Source of the DNA: CBDCCT01 sp965214995
GTDB taxonomy: Bacteria; Deinococcota; Deinococci; Deinococcales; Trueperaceae
Direction: 5' to 3'
DNA length: 64,000 nucleotides
Assembly: GCA_965214995.1 (NCBI GenBank)
Contig: CBDCCT010000002.1
Span: 5,270,001 to 5,334,000 of the forward strand
Shown: piece by piece, positions 7,520 through 16,597 of the stretch
How positions within the stretch are numbered: position 1 is the stretch's first letter
How the letters are laid out: every line of letters starts with the position of its first letter
The notes under the pieces: model-generated
Database searches by the model: none
What the model was told of the DNA's origin: nothing
Seen by the model: only the letters and a program-made list of their open reading frames with translations
Position numbers and translations under genes: made by a program

Positions 7520-8897
7520 TTCGGACACGCCCAACTCGGATACGAACTTAGATATATCCGATTCAGCTACCCTTTCCTCGCGCACCGTCGCCATCGTCGG
7601 GCGGCCTAACGTCGGCAAGTCGAGTCTCTTCAACCGCCTCGTCGGGCGGCGCGAGGCCATCGTTGCGGACGTGCCCGGCGTGACCAGGGACGTGAAAGAG
7701 GGCCGGGTCGAGAGCGACCTGGGCGGCTCGTTCACGCTCCTCGACACGGGCGGCCTCTGGTCGGGCGACGAGTGGCAGGAAAAAATCAAGCGGCGCACCG
7801 AGTTCGCGCTGCGGGGCACCGACCTGGTTCTTTTCTGCGTGGACGGGCGCTCCGAGCTTTCGGCGGCCGACCGTGAGATCGCCGACTGGCTGAGGACGCT
7901 TGACAAAGAAACGCTGCTCCTGGCGACCAAGATGGACGACCCGCGCCACGAGGAGGACCCCTCGCTCTACGAACTCTACGCGCTGGGCTTCGGCGAGCCC
8001 TTGTTCGTCTCCGCGGAGCACGCGCGCGGCACCTATGAGCTGGTGGATTTGATCCTCGAGAAGCTCCCCGAAGAGCATGACGAGGCCGAAGAGGAGCCCG
8101 TCCGCGTCGCCATCGTCGGGCGGCCCAACGTGGGCAAGTCGAGCCTCTTGAACGCGCTCGTGGGCGACGAGCGCACGATTGTGGCGGACATGCCCGGCAC
8201 CACGCGCGACGCCGTGGACATCAAGTTCGACTTCGGCGGGCGTCCCTTTGTGCTGGTTGACACCGCGGGCATCCGCCGCAAACCCGATGAGGACGTGGAG
8301 TTCTATTCAAAGCTGCGCTCTGAACAGGCGTTGCTGCGCGCGGACGTGTGCATCTTGGTCGTGGACCCCTTTGAAATGGGCGACCACGAACTGCGCATCG
8401 CCAACTTGGCTTTGGAGGCGGGCAAGCCCGTCGTCGTCGCCATCAACAAGTGGGATTTGGTGAGCGACGCGCAGCTCGCCGAGTTCGAGCGCGACATCGC
8501 CGAGGCGCTCGCGCACCTTCATTTCGCGCCCAAGGTCTACACAAGCGCGCTCAACGCTTACGGTTTGCACGACCTGCTCGCTACCGCTATCCGGCTCTAC
8601 GACACCGCGCGCTTCCGTGTGTCGACGAGCGACGTGAACCGCTGGTTGGAAGTCTGGACGCAGCGCCAGAGCCCGCCCAACTTCAAGGGCAAGCCCCTAA
8701 AACTCCTCTACGGCACCCAGGCCGACGTCGCGCCGCCCACCTTTGTGATTTCTGTCAATAATGAGAAGTTTATCACTCGAGCCTACGAGCAGTACCTCTT
8801 GAACCGCATCCGCGAGGATTTGGGGTTTATGGAGGTGCCCATCCGCTTGGTGTTCAAATCGCGGAGCAAGGACGGCGGCAAACGAGTGAGGCTTTAG
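7512..8897 (+). CDS. der: Ribosome assembly GTPase Der (EngA)
   Basis: Double GTPase needed for 50S subunit maturation. There are two complete G domains, each with a GRPNVGKSSL P-loop (about residues 30 and 201). The second also has DTAGIRR and NKWD. A C-terminal KH-like domain ends in the usual basic stretch (FKSRSKDGGKRVRL). At 461 residues it has the family length. The start is a TTG inside the fmt stop region. The first domain reads DTGGLW where many Der proteins have DTGG, which is normal. It is the last gene of the cdaA-cdaR-def-fmt-der run. Confidence 0.96.
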   Translation: MTDSDTPNSDTNLDISDSATLSSRTVAIVGRPNVGKSSLFNRLVGRREAIVADVPGVTRDVKEGRVESDLGGSFTLLDTGGLWSGDEWQEKIKRRTEFALRGTDLVLFCVDGRSELSAADREIADWLRTLDKETLLLATKMDDPRHEEDPSLYELYALGFGEPLFVSAEHARGTYELVDLILEKLPEEHDEAEEEPVRVAIVGRPNVGKSSLLNALVGDERTIVADMPGTTRDAVDIKFDFGGRPFVLVDTAGIRRKPDEDVEFYSKLRSEQALLRADVCILVVDPFEMGDHELRIANLALEAGKPVVVAINKWDLVSDAQLAEFERDIAEALAHLHFAPKVYTSALNAYGLHDLLATAIRLYDTARFRVSTSDVNRWLEVWTQRQSPPNFKGKPLKLLYGTQADVAPPTFVISVNNEKFITRAYEQYLLNRIREDLGFMEVPIRLVFKSRSKDGGKRVRL

Positions 8898-8998
8898 CCG
8901 TTCCTAATTTCAACGATAAAAAAGTTTCGCGTAAAAATCAAGGATGAAAGCTCTCACCTCTCCATCTCAGCGCCACATTCGGTGTGGAGGGACGCGCG

Positions 8999-9913
8999 TC
9001 AGGCCTGCTCCCCCGGCTTCCACTCGAACAGCGCGGCGGCGACCCAGGTGGGCGCGGGCTGCTTGTAAAGCTCGCTTGCGTCGCTATAGGTGAGGTCGAT
9101 GACGCGGCCTTTGAGGGGACCGCGCAGGTAGCGGAAGGTCTGCCCCGCGTCTCTTGCGTCGCTTTTGGCCCGCACGCAGTGCTCGTTGTAACCCCAGTAG
9201 TCGCCAGCCTCTAGCAGCGCGACGCCTTCCTCCAACACCGCCTTGGCCCGCGCCAGCCCCGCCTCGTTGGGATGAAACGCCTCGTCGGGCGCATCCCCAT
9301 AGCCAATCCCGTGGTGAAACGCGTCCGCGGTCGAGACGATGACGGCGTCCTCGGCCAAAGCCTGCAGCTCGTCGATGCCGGGCAGCGCGCCGGGTCGGCC
9401 GCCCGCCAGGTAGGGGTAACGCTCGGTGACGGTGGGAACGTCCGGCCCTTCCAGACCGCGCCGCGCGACCTCCGCCTCCCAAAAGTAGCGCCAGCTCATC
9501 AGCGCGTGGTCGCCCCGCCACTCCTGACGCCCTGCCAAGCCGGGACCCTGCACACCCCAGGAAGCCTCCTCTGAGGGGTCGCCCCCCGCCGCGACGCGCC
9601 GCCGCGCCTCCTCCATCTCATCGGTAAAGGCGTGTAGAACGCTCACGACCAGCACGTTTTTGATGCCGCTCTCCAAACAAGCGTCCAGACAAGCGTGGAC
9701 GCAGGCGGCGATTTGGTAGCCGCAGTCCGCCACCCCGGCGTGAGGGAAAACCAGCACGCCACCCGCGCGCAACGTCGAGGGCAAACGAAAGCGTCGGGAA
9801 AGCTCGAGCCCCCGCTCCAGATGCTTATGGGTCCCCTCCTCGCCGAGCGCTCTATGCTCGCGCGTATAAAGCTCGAGAATATCCCTCTGAAGCTCCCTGC
9901 GGTCTACGTCCAT
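8999..9913 (-). CDS. MEMO-like protein of unknown function
   Basis: I choose the ATG at 9913 (MDVDRREL...), with GGGAGG six bases upstream, giving about 304 residues. The LVFPHAGVADCGYQIAA segment near residue 60 and the later VLVVSVLHAF recall the P-H-A-G and metal-site histidine motifs of the MEMO family, which share a fold with class III extradiol dioxygenases. ADAFHHGIGYG near residue 200 could supply the third site. The resemblance is by eye and moderate; the substrate is unknown. It stands alone, head to head with nothing and convergent with der. Confidence 0.45.
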   Translation of the reverse strand: MDVDRRELQRDILELYTREHRALGEEGTHKHLERGLELSRRFRLPSTLRAGGVLVFPHAGVADCGYQIAACVHACLDACLESGIKNVLVVSVLHAFTDEMEEARRRVAAGGDPSEEASWGVQGPGLAGRQEWRGDHALMSWRYFWEAEVARRGLEGPDVPTVTERYPYLAGGRPGALPGIDELQALAEDAVIVSTADAFHHGIGYGDAPDEAFHPNEAGLARAKAVLEEGVALLEAGDYWGYNEHCVRAKSDARDAGQTFRYLRGPLKGRVIDLTYSDASELYKQPAPTWVAAALFEWKPGEQA

Positions 9914-9982
9914 ACAGCCTCCCTCACGCTTGCGTTCTCCTAGTCTACCCGTTCGCACCTCAGTACCCGCCCCCGAAGCACG

Positions 9983-10010
9983 CAAAAGAAGCCGCTACGC
10001 GAGCGGCTTC
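9983..10010 (-). terminator. Rho-independent terminator of the small membrane-protein gene
   Basis: GAAGCCGCT and AGCGGCTTC form a perfect 9-pair stem with a 5-base loop. On the minus strand it is followed by TTTTG. It lies 25 bases beyond the end of the gene at 10035-10283, which is read in that direction. Confidence 0.8.
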
Positions 10011-10034
10011 GTCTCTAAAATCCTGTATGCGGGC

Positions 10035-10283
10035 TTACCTGTTTTTGTCCGCGGCGGACTTGAGCGCCTCAAAGGTCGGCGGCCACAGGCCGATGAAGAT
10101 GCCCTCGAGCTTCCGGCCCGACAAGAAAAGCGCAACGGACGCGCCTATCGAGGCTATGGAGAGGATGTGCAAGAGGCTGACGCCGACCGACTCCTTGGTC
10201 GAGTCGTCAAGGTCGCGGATAAACTCCTCCGCGGCGTCTCTTCTGTTCCTTGTATACATACGGTTGGGGGCTGTCGAGGCCAT
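10035..10283 (-). CDS. Small hypothetical membrane protein
   Basis: An 82-residue protein with a charged N-terminal half (NRRDAAEEFIRDLDDST) and a hydrophobic C-terminal half able to form two short membrane helices (about residues 36-55 and 60-70, with SIASIGASVALFLSG and GIFIGLW). AGGAGGA precedes the start by a few bases and a strong terminator follows. This supports a real gene. I do not recognise a named family, though small proteins of this shape are common in Deinococcota. Confidence 0.65.
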   Translation of the reverse strand: MASTAPNRMYTRNRRDAAEEFIRDLDDSTKESVGVSLLHILSIASIGASVALFLSGRKLEGIFIGLWPPTFEALKSAADKNR

Positions 10284-10451
10284 ATGTTCCTCCTGGCCCT
10301 CATGTTAGGGTGGGCATCCAGAGAATGACTGTACGCCAAGGGTAACTGTGGCTGGGGCGGGCTTCTCTAAACCTCACGCGACTCAGACTTGACTCCGTTA
10401 GCCCCTTTATCAGGACCACTCGGAACAACGTACATCCTGTGTTCGCCAAAG

Positions 10452-11591
10452 CTACCTGAACGCCCCGTTCCTCCGAGAAAACAGTCTTTCCTCCACCTCC
10501 GCCTCCCTCTCCTCACGACCGCCTTGCTGCTGGGTCAGCATGAGGCGGAACTCGTGCGAACTCGTCGCCATCGCCAGCGCGTTTTCCATCGTGATGTGCC
10601 CCGCCAAGTGGAGCGTGACGAGGTGCTGGTCAAAGGTCTGCATTCCCCGGATGTTGTCCTCCATGAGCGCCTCTTTGATGAGGGGCGTTTTCTTCTCATC
10701 TTTGATGTAGTCGCGGATTAACGGGGAGTTGACCAAAACTTCCAGCGACAGCACCCGCCCCGGCCCGTCCGCGCGCGGCAAGAGGCGCTGGCTCACGACG
10801 CCCAGGAGCGATTCGGCGAACATCACCCGGATTTGGTCGCGCTCGTGGGGCGAGAAAAAATCAATCACCCGGTTGATGGTGCGAATCGTGTCGAGCGTGT
10901 GCAGCGTGCTTAAAACCAGGTGCCCCGTCTGCGCCGCGGTGATGGCGGCTTCGACCGTTTGCCGGTCACGCATCTCGCCTATCATGATTACATCTGGGTC
11001 TTGCCGCATGGCCGCCTTGAGCGCGCCGTAGAAGTCGGCGGTGTCGAGCCCCACCTCGCGCTGGATGACCAGGCTCTTCTGGTTGCGGTGGAGGATTTCG
11101 ATGGGGTCTTCGATGGTGATGATGTTGCGCGGGTACTTGCGGTTGACAAAGTCGACCATCGCGGCGAGCGTGGTAGACTTGCCCGAGCCGGTGGGGCCGG
11201 TGACCAAGATGAGGCCGCGGGCCTGGCTCGAGAACTCCGTCATCACCCCCGCGGGCAGCCCGAGCGTTTCAAAACTCGGCACCGTCTCGCCCACCGTGCG
11301 CATCACCACGCCCACCGAGCCGCGCTGGCGAAAGGCGTTGCAGCGGAAGCGTGCCACGTTGGGAATGGTAAAGGCGAAGTCGAGTTCTAAATTCCGCCCG
11401 AAAAGCTCGCGCTGCCCCTCGGTCATCATTGCCAGCGCGATGCCCTCGGTTTGCCCCGGGGTCAGGTCGGGCACGCCCTCGAACACCCGCAGGTCGCCGT
11501 CCACGCGCATCATGGGGGGCGTGCCCGCGTGCAGGTGGATGTCCGAGGCGCGCTGGGCGACCATGTCTTTGAGCATGTCGGCGATTTTCAT
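10452..11591 (-). CDS. pilT: Type IV pilus retraction ATPase PilT
   Basis: Hexameric secretion-superfamily ATPase that powers pilus retraction, twitching and DNA uptake. It shows the ordered motifs: an N-terminal ASDIHLHAG segment, Walker A GPTGSGKST near residue 130, the Asp box (IEDPIE), Walker B VIMIGEMRD, and the His box TGHLVLSTLHT. The C-terminal part has QRLLPR and TFDQHL. At 379 residues it is of normal PilT/PilU length, and I cannot separate these two with certainty. No other pilus gene lies nearby. Natural competence is typical of the presumed host group. Confidence 0.92.
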   Translation of the reverse strand: MKIADMLKDMVAQRASDIHLHAGTPPMMRVDGDLRVFEGVPDLTPGQTEGIALAMMTEGQRELFGRNLELDFAFTIPNVARFRCNAFRQRGSVGVVMRTVGETVPSFETLGLPAGVMTEFSSQARGLILVTGPTGSGKSTTLAAMVDFVNRKYPRNIITIEDPIEILHRNQKSLVIQREVGLDTADFYGALKAAMRQDPDVIMIGEMRDRQTVEAAITAAQTGHLVLSTLHTLDTIRTINRVIDFFSPHERDQIRVMFAESLLGVVSQRLLPRADGPGRVLSLEVLVNSPLIRDYIKDEKKTPLIKEALMEDNIRGMQTFDQHLVTLHLAGHITMENALAMATSSHEFRLMLTQQQGGREEREAEVEERLFSRRNGAFR

Positions 11592-11849
11592 TACCCTTTA
11601 GTTTGACCGCCGCCAAGGGTTTGTCTTGTGAAATTCGCCGCCTTGGGGGGTGCGTGAAAGGTAACATGTGTTTTGAGATAAAGGGGAGGGGCTCGAGCTA
11701 AACCCAAACAAAGACAGGTTGACGTTGAAGCGCTCAAGAAGAGAAATTTCTTTCAAATACACAGCCATGCCATCCTTGTATTTATTACCTCTCTCATTCC
11801 TTTGCTGCCGTAGTACCCTTATCCTAAATGTTATTTTGCGAGGTGCAAG

Positions 11850-12413
11850 ATGATAATAATTAGGTTGCTATTGCCAAAATCACTACGAATTTCAAACATC
11901 ATTACTCTGGTACTGTGCGCTTTCTTATTTGCTGCCTGTGCTCCCCAGGTTGAAACTGAACCTGCGCGAGAAACCGTAGAGCTACCTACGCCAGAACCTG
12001 AACCAACGACTCAATTACCGGTTGACTACACTATAGAGTTTAAGGGGCTCTACCGCTGTCCGCAAAACGGCGGCTATACCGCCGCAATACTTGCGTTTAC
12101 GAATACAGGTGAGAAGCCTTTGGGTGAAAAGTTTACACACATCATTGATTTGACTTTGAATGAAACACTTTACGGCCCTTACTCAAATAAAAATTATGAC
12201 TTGGAGCCTGGTAAATGTGGAGCGGGTCCGGCAGCTTGGCTTGAACCAGGCGAAACGTTATTCGGAACATATGCAATAGACAGAAACATTCATGGCTCTA
12301 TGACACTAGGCCACGATATAGAAGTTGCTACAAAAATTTGTACTAGCAAGCCGGAATACTTGTGTGAAGAACGCAGCTTTATTTTTCAATTGCCTCAAAA
12401 GTTTAGTTTTTAG
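11850..12413 (+). CDS. AT-rich hypothetical lipoprotein
   Basis: A 187-residue secreted protein with a signal peptide and lipobox (LFAACAP, about residues 27-33). A threonine/proline/glutamate-rich linker follows, then a domain with paired cysteines (YRCPQNGG, GKCGAG, KICTSK, YLCEE). The domain may be a beta-sandwich: FKGLYRC, ILAFTNTGEKPLG and LEPGETLFGTY look like strands. I do not recognise it. Base composition and codon use (many AAA, ATT, TTA) are much poorer in GC than the neighbours, suggesting recent acquisition. GAGGTGCAAG precedes the ATG. It stands alone between convergent and divergent genes. Confidence 0.75.
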   Translation: MIIIRLLLPKSLRISNIITLVLCAFLFAACAPQVETEPARETVELPTPEPEPTTQLPVDYTIEFKGLYRCPQNGGYTAAILAFTNTGEKPLGEKFTHIIDLTLNETLYGPYSNKNYDLEPGKCGAGPAAWLEPGETLFGTYAIDRNIHGSMTLGHDIEVATKICTSKPEYLCEERSFIFQLPQKFSF

Positions 12414-12524
12414 TCGTAGGTTGCTACTGGCTGGGTGCTGCAAGAGGTTCGTTCTCTAAACGCGCAAAAGAAATCTAGGGTGCACCAAGTTCACTCAGCA
12501 AAGAGTCCGAACCTCCAAAACCCG

Positions 12525-13304
12525 CTACAAAATCTTAGACAAAAACGACCGCGTCCTTTCCTCGCGCGGGTTCTCGAAAAAATGCTCCGGCGAGCCCACC
12601 TCGACCACCTCGCCCTTATCCATAAACACGACCCGGTCCCCCACCTCCCGAGCAAAGCCCATCTCGTGCGTGACCACGCACATGGTCATGCCCTCATTGG
12701 CTAAGTTGACCATCACGTCCAGAACCTCCCCAATGACCTCGGGGTCCAGCGCGGAGGTGGGCTCGTCAAAGAGCATCACCTTGGGCTCCATCGTGAGCGC
12801 CCGCGCAATGGCGACGCGCTGCTGCTGGCCGCCCGAAAGCTGGCCGGGATATTTCTGCGCCTGCTCGGGGATGCCGACCTTGCCCAAGAAATACATCGCG
12901 CGCTCTTCCGCCTTGGACTTCTTCCACTTGCGCACGCGGATGGGCGCTAAGGTGATGTTTTCCATCACGGTGAGGTGCGGGAAGAGGTTGAACGACTGAA
13001 AAACCATGCCCGTCTCGCGGCGGATTTGGTCGATTTTTTTCACGTCGTCGGTCAGCTCGACGCCGTCCACGACGATGCGGCCCTCCTGGTGCTCCTCGAG
13101 CCTATTCACACAGCGAATCAGGGTGGACTTACCCGAGCCCGACGGCCCGATAACGACCACCACTTCTCCCTTGTTGACCGACAAATTGATGTCTTTTAGC
13201 ACGTGAAAGTCGCCGTACCACTTGTTCAAACTCTCAATCTCGATGATGCGCTCGCCGCCCTCGGGGGCGTCCGCGCGGACAGCGCTTTTGGTTGCGGTTG
13301 TCAT
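12525..13304 (-). CDS. aapP: Polar amino acid ABC transporter ATPase
   Basis: The energy-coupling subunit of an amino acid importer. It has Walker A GPSGSGKST, the signature LSGGQQQRVAIARAL, Walker B VMLFDEPTSALDPE, and the H-loop VVTHEMGFA. Length (259) and the FQSFNLFPHLTV motif place it in the GlnQ/HisP/AapP group. It is the last gene of a minus-strand operon with two permeases and a binding protein. The 92-base gap before it (13305-13396) contains no obvious terminator. Confidence 0.93.
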   Translation of the reverse strand: MTTATKSAVRADAPEGGERIIEIESLNKWYGDFHVLKDINLSVNKGEVVVVIGPSGSGKSTLIRCVNRLEEHQEGRIVVDGVELTDDVKKIDQIRRETGMVFQSFNLFPHLTVMENITLAPIRVRKWKKSKAEERAMYFLGKVGIPEQAQKYPGQLSGGQQQRVAIARALTMEPKVMLFDEPTSALDPEVIGEVLDVMVNLANEGMTMCVVTHEMGFAREVGDRVVFMDKGEVVEVGSPEHFFENPREERTRSFLSKIL

Positions 13305-13396
13305 GGTTTCACCCTTTCTGTCATGAAGGTTTTAGCCCCCTTAACAAGGGGGTTGGGGGATCAACACACCCACAATGCAGCCTGTAAAACCCCACT

Positions 13397-14623
13397 CTAG
13401 CGCGTCCCCACCCCGAGCTGGCGCTCCAACTGCCGACTCGCCACGCTCATCCTGTAGGCAAAAAACCAGTAGACGAGGGCCATGAATAAGAAGAGCTCGA
13501 GCACCACCCCGCCGGGCACCTGCGTGGCCTCCGGCGTGGCCGGGATGATGCGGCGGCCTATCTCGAAAAAGTCGAGAAGCCCCACGATAAAGACGAGCGA
13601 CGTATCCTTGAAAAGCCCGATGGCCTGCCCCACGATGGCGGGAATCACCGCGCGGAGCGCCTGCGGCAGGACGATGAGGCGCGTGTTCTGCCAGCCTGAT
13701 AAGCCCAGGGCCCTTGCCGCCTCGCTCTGCCCCTTCGGCACCGCCTGAAGCCCGCCGCGGACGTTTTCCGCCATGTACGCCGACGAAAAAAGGGTGATGG
13801 CGACGAGCGCCCGCGTCAACGCGGGGATGCTGTCGGGGCTGTCCAGCCCGAGGAGGAGTGGCACCATCAGCGAGGCGATAAAGAGCCAGGAGATGAGCGG
13901 CGCGCCGCGGATGATTTCGATAAAGGCAATGCAGAAGTATTGAATCGCGGGCAGGTTGCTGCGGCGGCCCAGCGCCAGGAGGATGCCCAAAGGGAAACTC
14001 ACCACGATGCCCACCGCCGCCAAAATCAGCGTGAGCATAAAGCCGCCCCACTCCCTCGGGCTCACGACTTCCAAGCCGCCCTCCGGCGTGACCCCGTAGA
14101 GGAGGATGACGCCTAAGGGCAGCGAAGCGCCCCAAAGCCAGGGCAGCGCGCGCACGGTGCGCGGCGCGGTCAACCCCACGGCGTAACCCAACAGGCTCGC
14201 CACGCTTACCCCAAGCCAGAGCCAGCGCACCGACTCCCAGGCGAAAAGCGCCACGATGGTCAAGAAAACAACGAGCCCCGCGAACCACCAGAACACGCCC
14301 GCGATAATTTCGCCCCCGTCGCCGCGCCTGGCGACGCCCGCCGACAGGCCGAGTAGCGCCATCACAAGCGCCACGACCGACAGAGGACGCCAGAGGAGGT
14401 CGAAGGGGTAGCGGTAGACAGCCAGGAGCTTGAGGTTCCGCCAGAGGATGAGCCACTGCGCCTCTCGAGTAAAAATCCAGAGCACGAGGCTCACGATCAC
14501 CCAAAGGAGCAGACCGCCGACGAGCAGGGTGATGAGCGAATTGACGAGCGAAGAAAACAGGTTCTCCCGGAGCCAACCGACCGCGCCCGTGGTCCTGACG
14601 GGGGGTTTACGCGCGACCGCCAT
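13397..14623 (-). CDS. aapM: Amino acid ABC transporter permease (AapM/BztC type)
   Basis: An integral-membrane subunit of 408 residues with about eight hydrophobic segments. The coupling helix motif EAARALGLSGWQNTRLIVLPQALR, split here as EAARALGLSG and LIVLPQALR, is the EAA loop that docks on the ATPase. The C-terminal half is the standard HisM-type domain (ILALGRRSN, IEIIRGAPLI, KDTSLVFIVGLLD). The longer N-terminal half is typical of AapM/BztC. It directly follows the other permease with one base between stop and start. Confidence 0.9.
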   Translation of the reverse strand: MAVARKPPVRTTGAVGWLRENLFSSLVNSLITLLVGGLLLWVIVSLVLWIFTREAQWLILWRNLKLLAVYRYPFDLLWRPLSVVALVMALLGLSAGVARRGDGGEIIAGVFWWFAGLVVFLTIVALFAWESVRWLWLGVSVASLLGYAVGLTAPRTVRALPWLWGASLPLGVILLYGVTPEGGLEVVSPREWGGFMLTLILAAVGIVVSFPLGILLALGRRSNLPAIQYFCIAFIEIIRGAPLISWLFIASLMVPLLLGLDSPDSIPALTRALVAITLFSSAYMAENVRGGLQAVPKGQSEAARALGLSGWQNTRLIVLPQALRAVIPAIVGQAIGLFKDTSLVFIVGLLDFFEIGRRIIPATPEATQVPGGVVLELFLFMALVYWFFAYRMSVASRQLERQLGVGTR

Positions 14624-14624
14624 C

Positions 14625-16436
14625 TCAGCGCTCCGAGAGCGTCAAGCGCGCGTTGACGATGTTGAGAACGAGGGCGAAGGTGAAAGAAATGACGAGGTAA
14701 GACAGGATGAGCAAGAGGATGACGGGCACGCTCGCGCCCGTTTGGTTGGCGATGATGCCGCTGATGGCGAAAAGCTCGACGTAGCCGATGAGCGGCGCTA
14801 GGGACGAGTTTTTGGTGAGGTTGAGGTACTGAGAAATCATGGGCGGCAAGATGATGCGGAGCGCCTGCGGGAAGACGATGAGCGTGAACGTCTGGTAGCC
14901 CGAAAGGCCCACCGCCTTAGCGGCTTCCGTCTGCCCCTTGGGCACCGCCTGGATGCCCGCCCGGACGATTTCGGCAATGAAAGAAGCAGTGTAGATGACG
15001 AGCGCCAAGAGGAGCGCCAGAAAGCTCGTCGTGAGCGCGATGCCGCCCGTGTAGAGGCTCGTGGGGACGCTCGGGTAGCTCATCACCAGCGGCCCCGTCG
15101 GGACGAGCTCGACGTTCGCGGCGAGCGCCGCTTCCCCGCCCCCGCCCGCGGGCGCGAAGAGGCTGTTGGGATTTCCGCCGCCCGAAGCCGCGGCCTCCTC
15201 ACCCTCACCCTCGCTTAGGGGATCGAAGAGCGGGACGTTGATGCCGCCCACCCGGTCGGCCACCACCCGCCGCCTGAAATCCTGCACGACGAGCTCGAGC
15301 CGCACCCCCGACAAGCCCCGCCCCGTCGCCTCGTCGAACTCCTCGCCGGGGTCATACTCCCCGTCGCCGTCGCGGTCTCTAAAAACGAGCCCGCGGCTCG
15401 GGAAGTCGGTGAAATAGAGGCTTAAGCCCGCCGCCGCCTCGGGGTCGGCGAAGCGCACCTCGGCCTCTTCAAACTCGTCCGCGCGCAACAGGGGAAAGCG
15501 GAAGGTGCTCGAGACGAGCCGCCGCGACTCGGTGAGGTTCTGGGAAGTTGTCTCCAACACCCCCTCCTCCACGGTGACGACGGCCTCCGCGAAGGGAAGC
15601 GTGCGCTCGTCGCGGCCCAGCGACCCGTCGCCGTTCGCATCGATAAACACGGTGCCGCGGCCCCTGTCGGCGCGGAAGTCGGTGGCGGCGTTCGCGGGCA
15701 GGCTCGAGTCGCCCGCCACCACCACATAACTCACCACCGCGATAAGGAGAAACGCGCCCAGCGGCAAGAGCCAGATATTGCCGGGACGCTCCGAGCGGAT
15801 GATCTGCCAGCGCCTGAACAAAAACAGCCCGATAAAAACGACCAAAGCGAGTCCAAGCCAGGGTAGCCAACGAGAAAAATCATATGTCGTATAAACCCAC
15901 GGGAGCGCCAGCCCCCGGTTGCTCAAGTAAGCGCCGCCGGGAAGCGAAAGCGAGTTGTCGATGTTGGGCGGAAAGGTGATAATCACCGCCGTATACCAAA
16001 ACACGATTTGCACCGCCAGCGGCGTGTTGCGGATAAGCTCGATGTAGCCCGTGGCGACCTGGCGCAAGAGCCAGTTTTTAGACAGGCGCATCACCCCGAC
16101 GAGCACGCCCAGAAGCGAGGCCACCGCCACCCCGACGAGCGCGACTTTAAGCGTGTTGAGAAAGCCGATGAGGTAGGCTTTCCAGTAGGGGTCGGAGGTG
16201 CTGTAGGGGATGAGCGATTCGCCGATGGGGATGCCCGCGCGCAGGTCCAAAAAGGAGAAGTCGGACCTGAGGTTCGAGCGCGCCAGGGCTGTGGCGACGT
16301 TGTTGTAGAGGAAGTAAACGACCACAACCACGACCACGGCAAACACGACCTGCGCAAGAATGCCTATCGTCTTGACGTTGCGGTAGAAGGGAATCGTTTC
16401 CCTTTGGGGGGGTCTGTTGAGCGGCCTCGAGGCCAT
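14625..16436 (-). CDS. aapQ: Amino acid ABC transporter permease with inserted EF-hand-loop domain
   Basis: A 603-residue AapQ/BztB-type permease; relatives are about 400 residues. Residues 1-240 hold the N-terminal half (membrane segments near 28-46, 90-115, 140-155, 193-208, 225-242). From about 243 to 450 comes an extra soluble segment with two perfect 12-residue EF-hand-type loops, DANGDGSLGRDE (266-277) and DRDGDGEYDPGE (354-365), and a low-complexity glycine/glutamate tail. The normal permease C-terminal half follows (from about 460), with KGQTEAAKAVGLSGYQ as the EAA loop. The insert is predicted to face outside, so calcium may tune transport; that is inference. Confidence 0.88.
   Translation of the reverse strand: MASRPLNRPPQRETIPFYRNVKTIGILAQVVFAVVVVVVVYFLYNNVATALARSNLRSDFSFLDLRAGIPIGESLIPYSTSDPYWKAYLIGFLNTLKVALVGVAVASLLGVLVGVMRLSKNWLLRQVATGYIELIRNTPLAVQIVFWYTAVIITFPPNIDNSLSLPGGAYLSNRGLALPWVYTTYDFSRWLPWLGLALVVFIGLFLFRRWQIIRSERPGNIWLLPLGAFLLIAVVSYVVVAGDSSLPANAATDFRADRGRGTVFIDANGDGSLGRDERTLPFAEAVVTVEEGVLETTSQNLTESRRLVSSTFRFPLLRADEFEEAEVRFADPEAAAGLSLYFTDFPSRGLVFRDRDGDGEYDPGEEFDEATGRGLSGVRLELVVQDFRRRVVADRVGGINVPLFDPLSEGEGEEAAASGGGNPNSLFAPAGGGGEAALAANVELVPTGPLVMSYPSVPTSLYTGGIALTTSFLALLLALVIYTASFIAEIVRAGIQAVPKGQTEAAKAVGLSGYQTFTLIVFPQALRIILPPMISQYLNLTKNSSLAPLIGYVELFAISGIIANQTGASVPVILLLILSYLVISFTFALVLNIVNARLTLSER
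15087..15710 (-). other. Extra extracytoplasmic domain inside aapQ with two EF-hand-type loops
   Basis: This is the coding stretch for permease residues about 243-450. The two loops, at 15606-15641 and 15342-15377, have acidic residues at positions 1, 3, 5 and 12 of a 12-residue loop and Gly at 6. The reading frame is intact across it and the base composition is that of the host, so it is a settled part of the gene. Loops of this kind also occur in SdrD B-like and dockerin repeats. Confidence 0.7.
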
Positions 16437-16556
16437 CAGGGCCTCCGGGCGTGTGGGAAGTCGCGCATTACGTCCACCTCATGTAAAAAGGATTTATGAA
16501 AAACCGTACGTGAAAGGAACATGAAATATTTTAGACGGAAAGAGTGAAAAAGAGAA

Positions 16557-16579
16557 AGGGGTGGCGCAGAGCCACCCCT
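16557..16579 (-). terminator. Hairpin between binding-protein gene and permease genes
   Basis: AGGGGTGGC and GCCACCCCT form a 9-pair stem with a 5-base loop, followed on the minus strand by TTTCTCTTTTTC. It lies 19 bases after the binding-protein stop and before the permease start. This is the usual place for an operon-internal partial terminator that makes binding protein in excess over the membrane subunits. Confidence 0.75.
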
Positions 16580-16597
16580 AACGGCTATTTGTTGGGC

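Noticed and set aside
13341..14576. Long 411-residue open frame overlapping the AapM permease in another frame
   Set aside because: It is arginine/proline/histidine-rich, has no motif, and is a typical high-GC shadow of the true permease frame.
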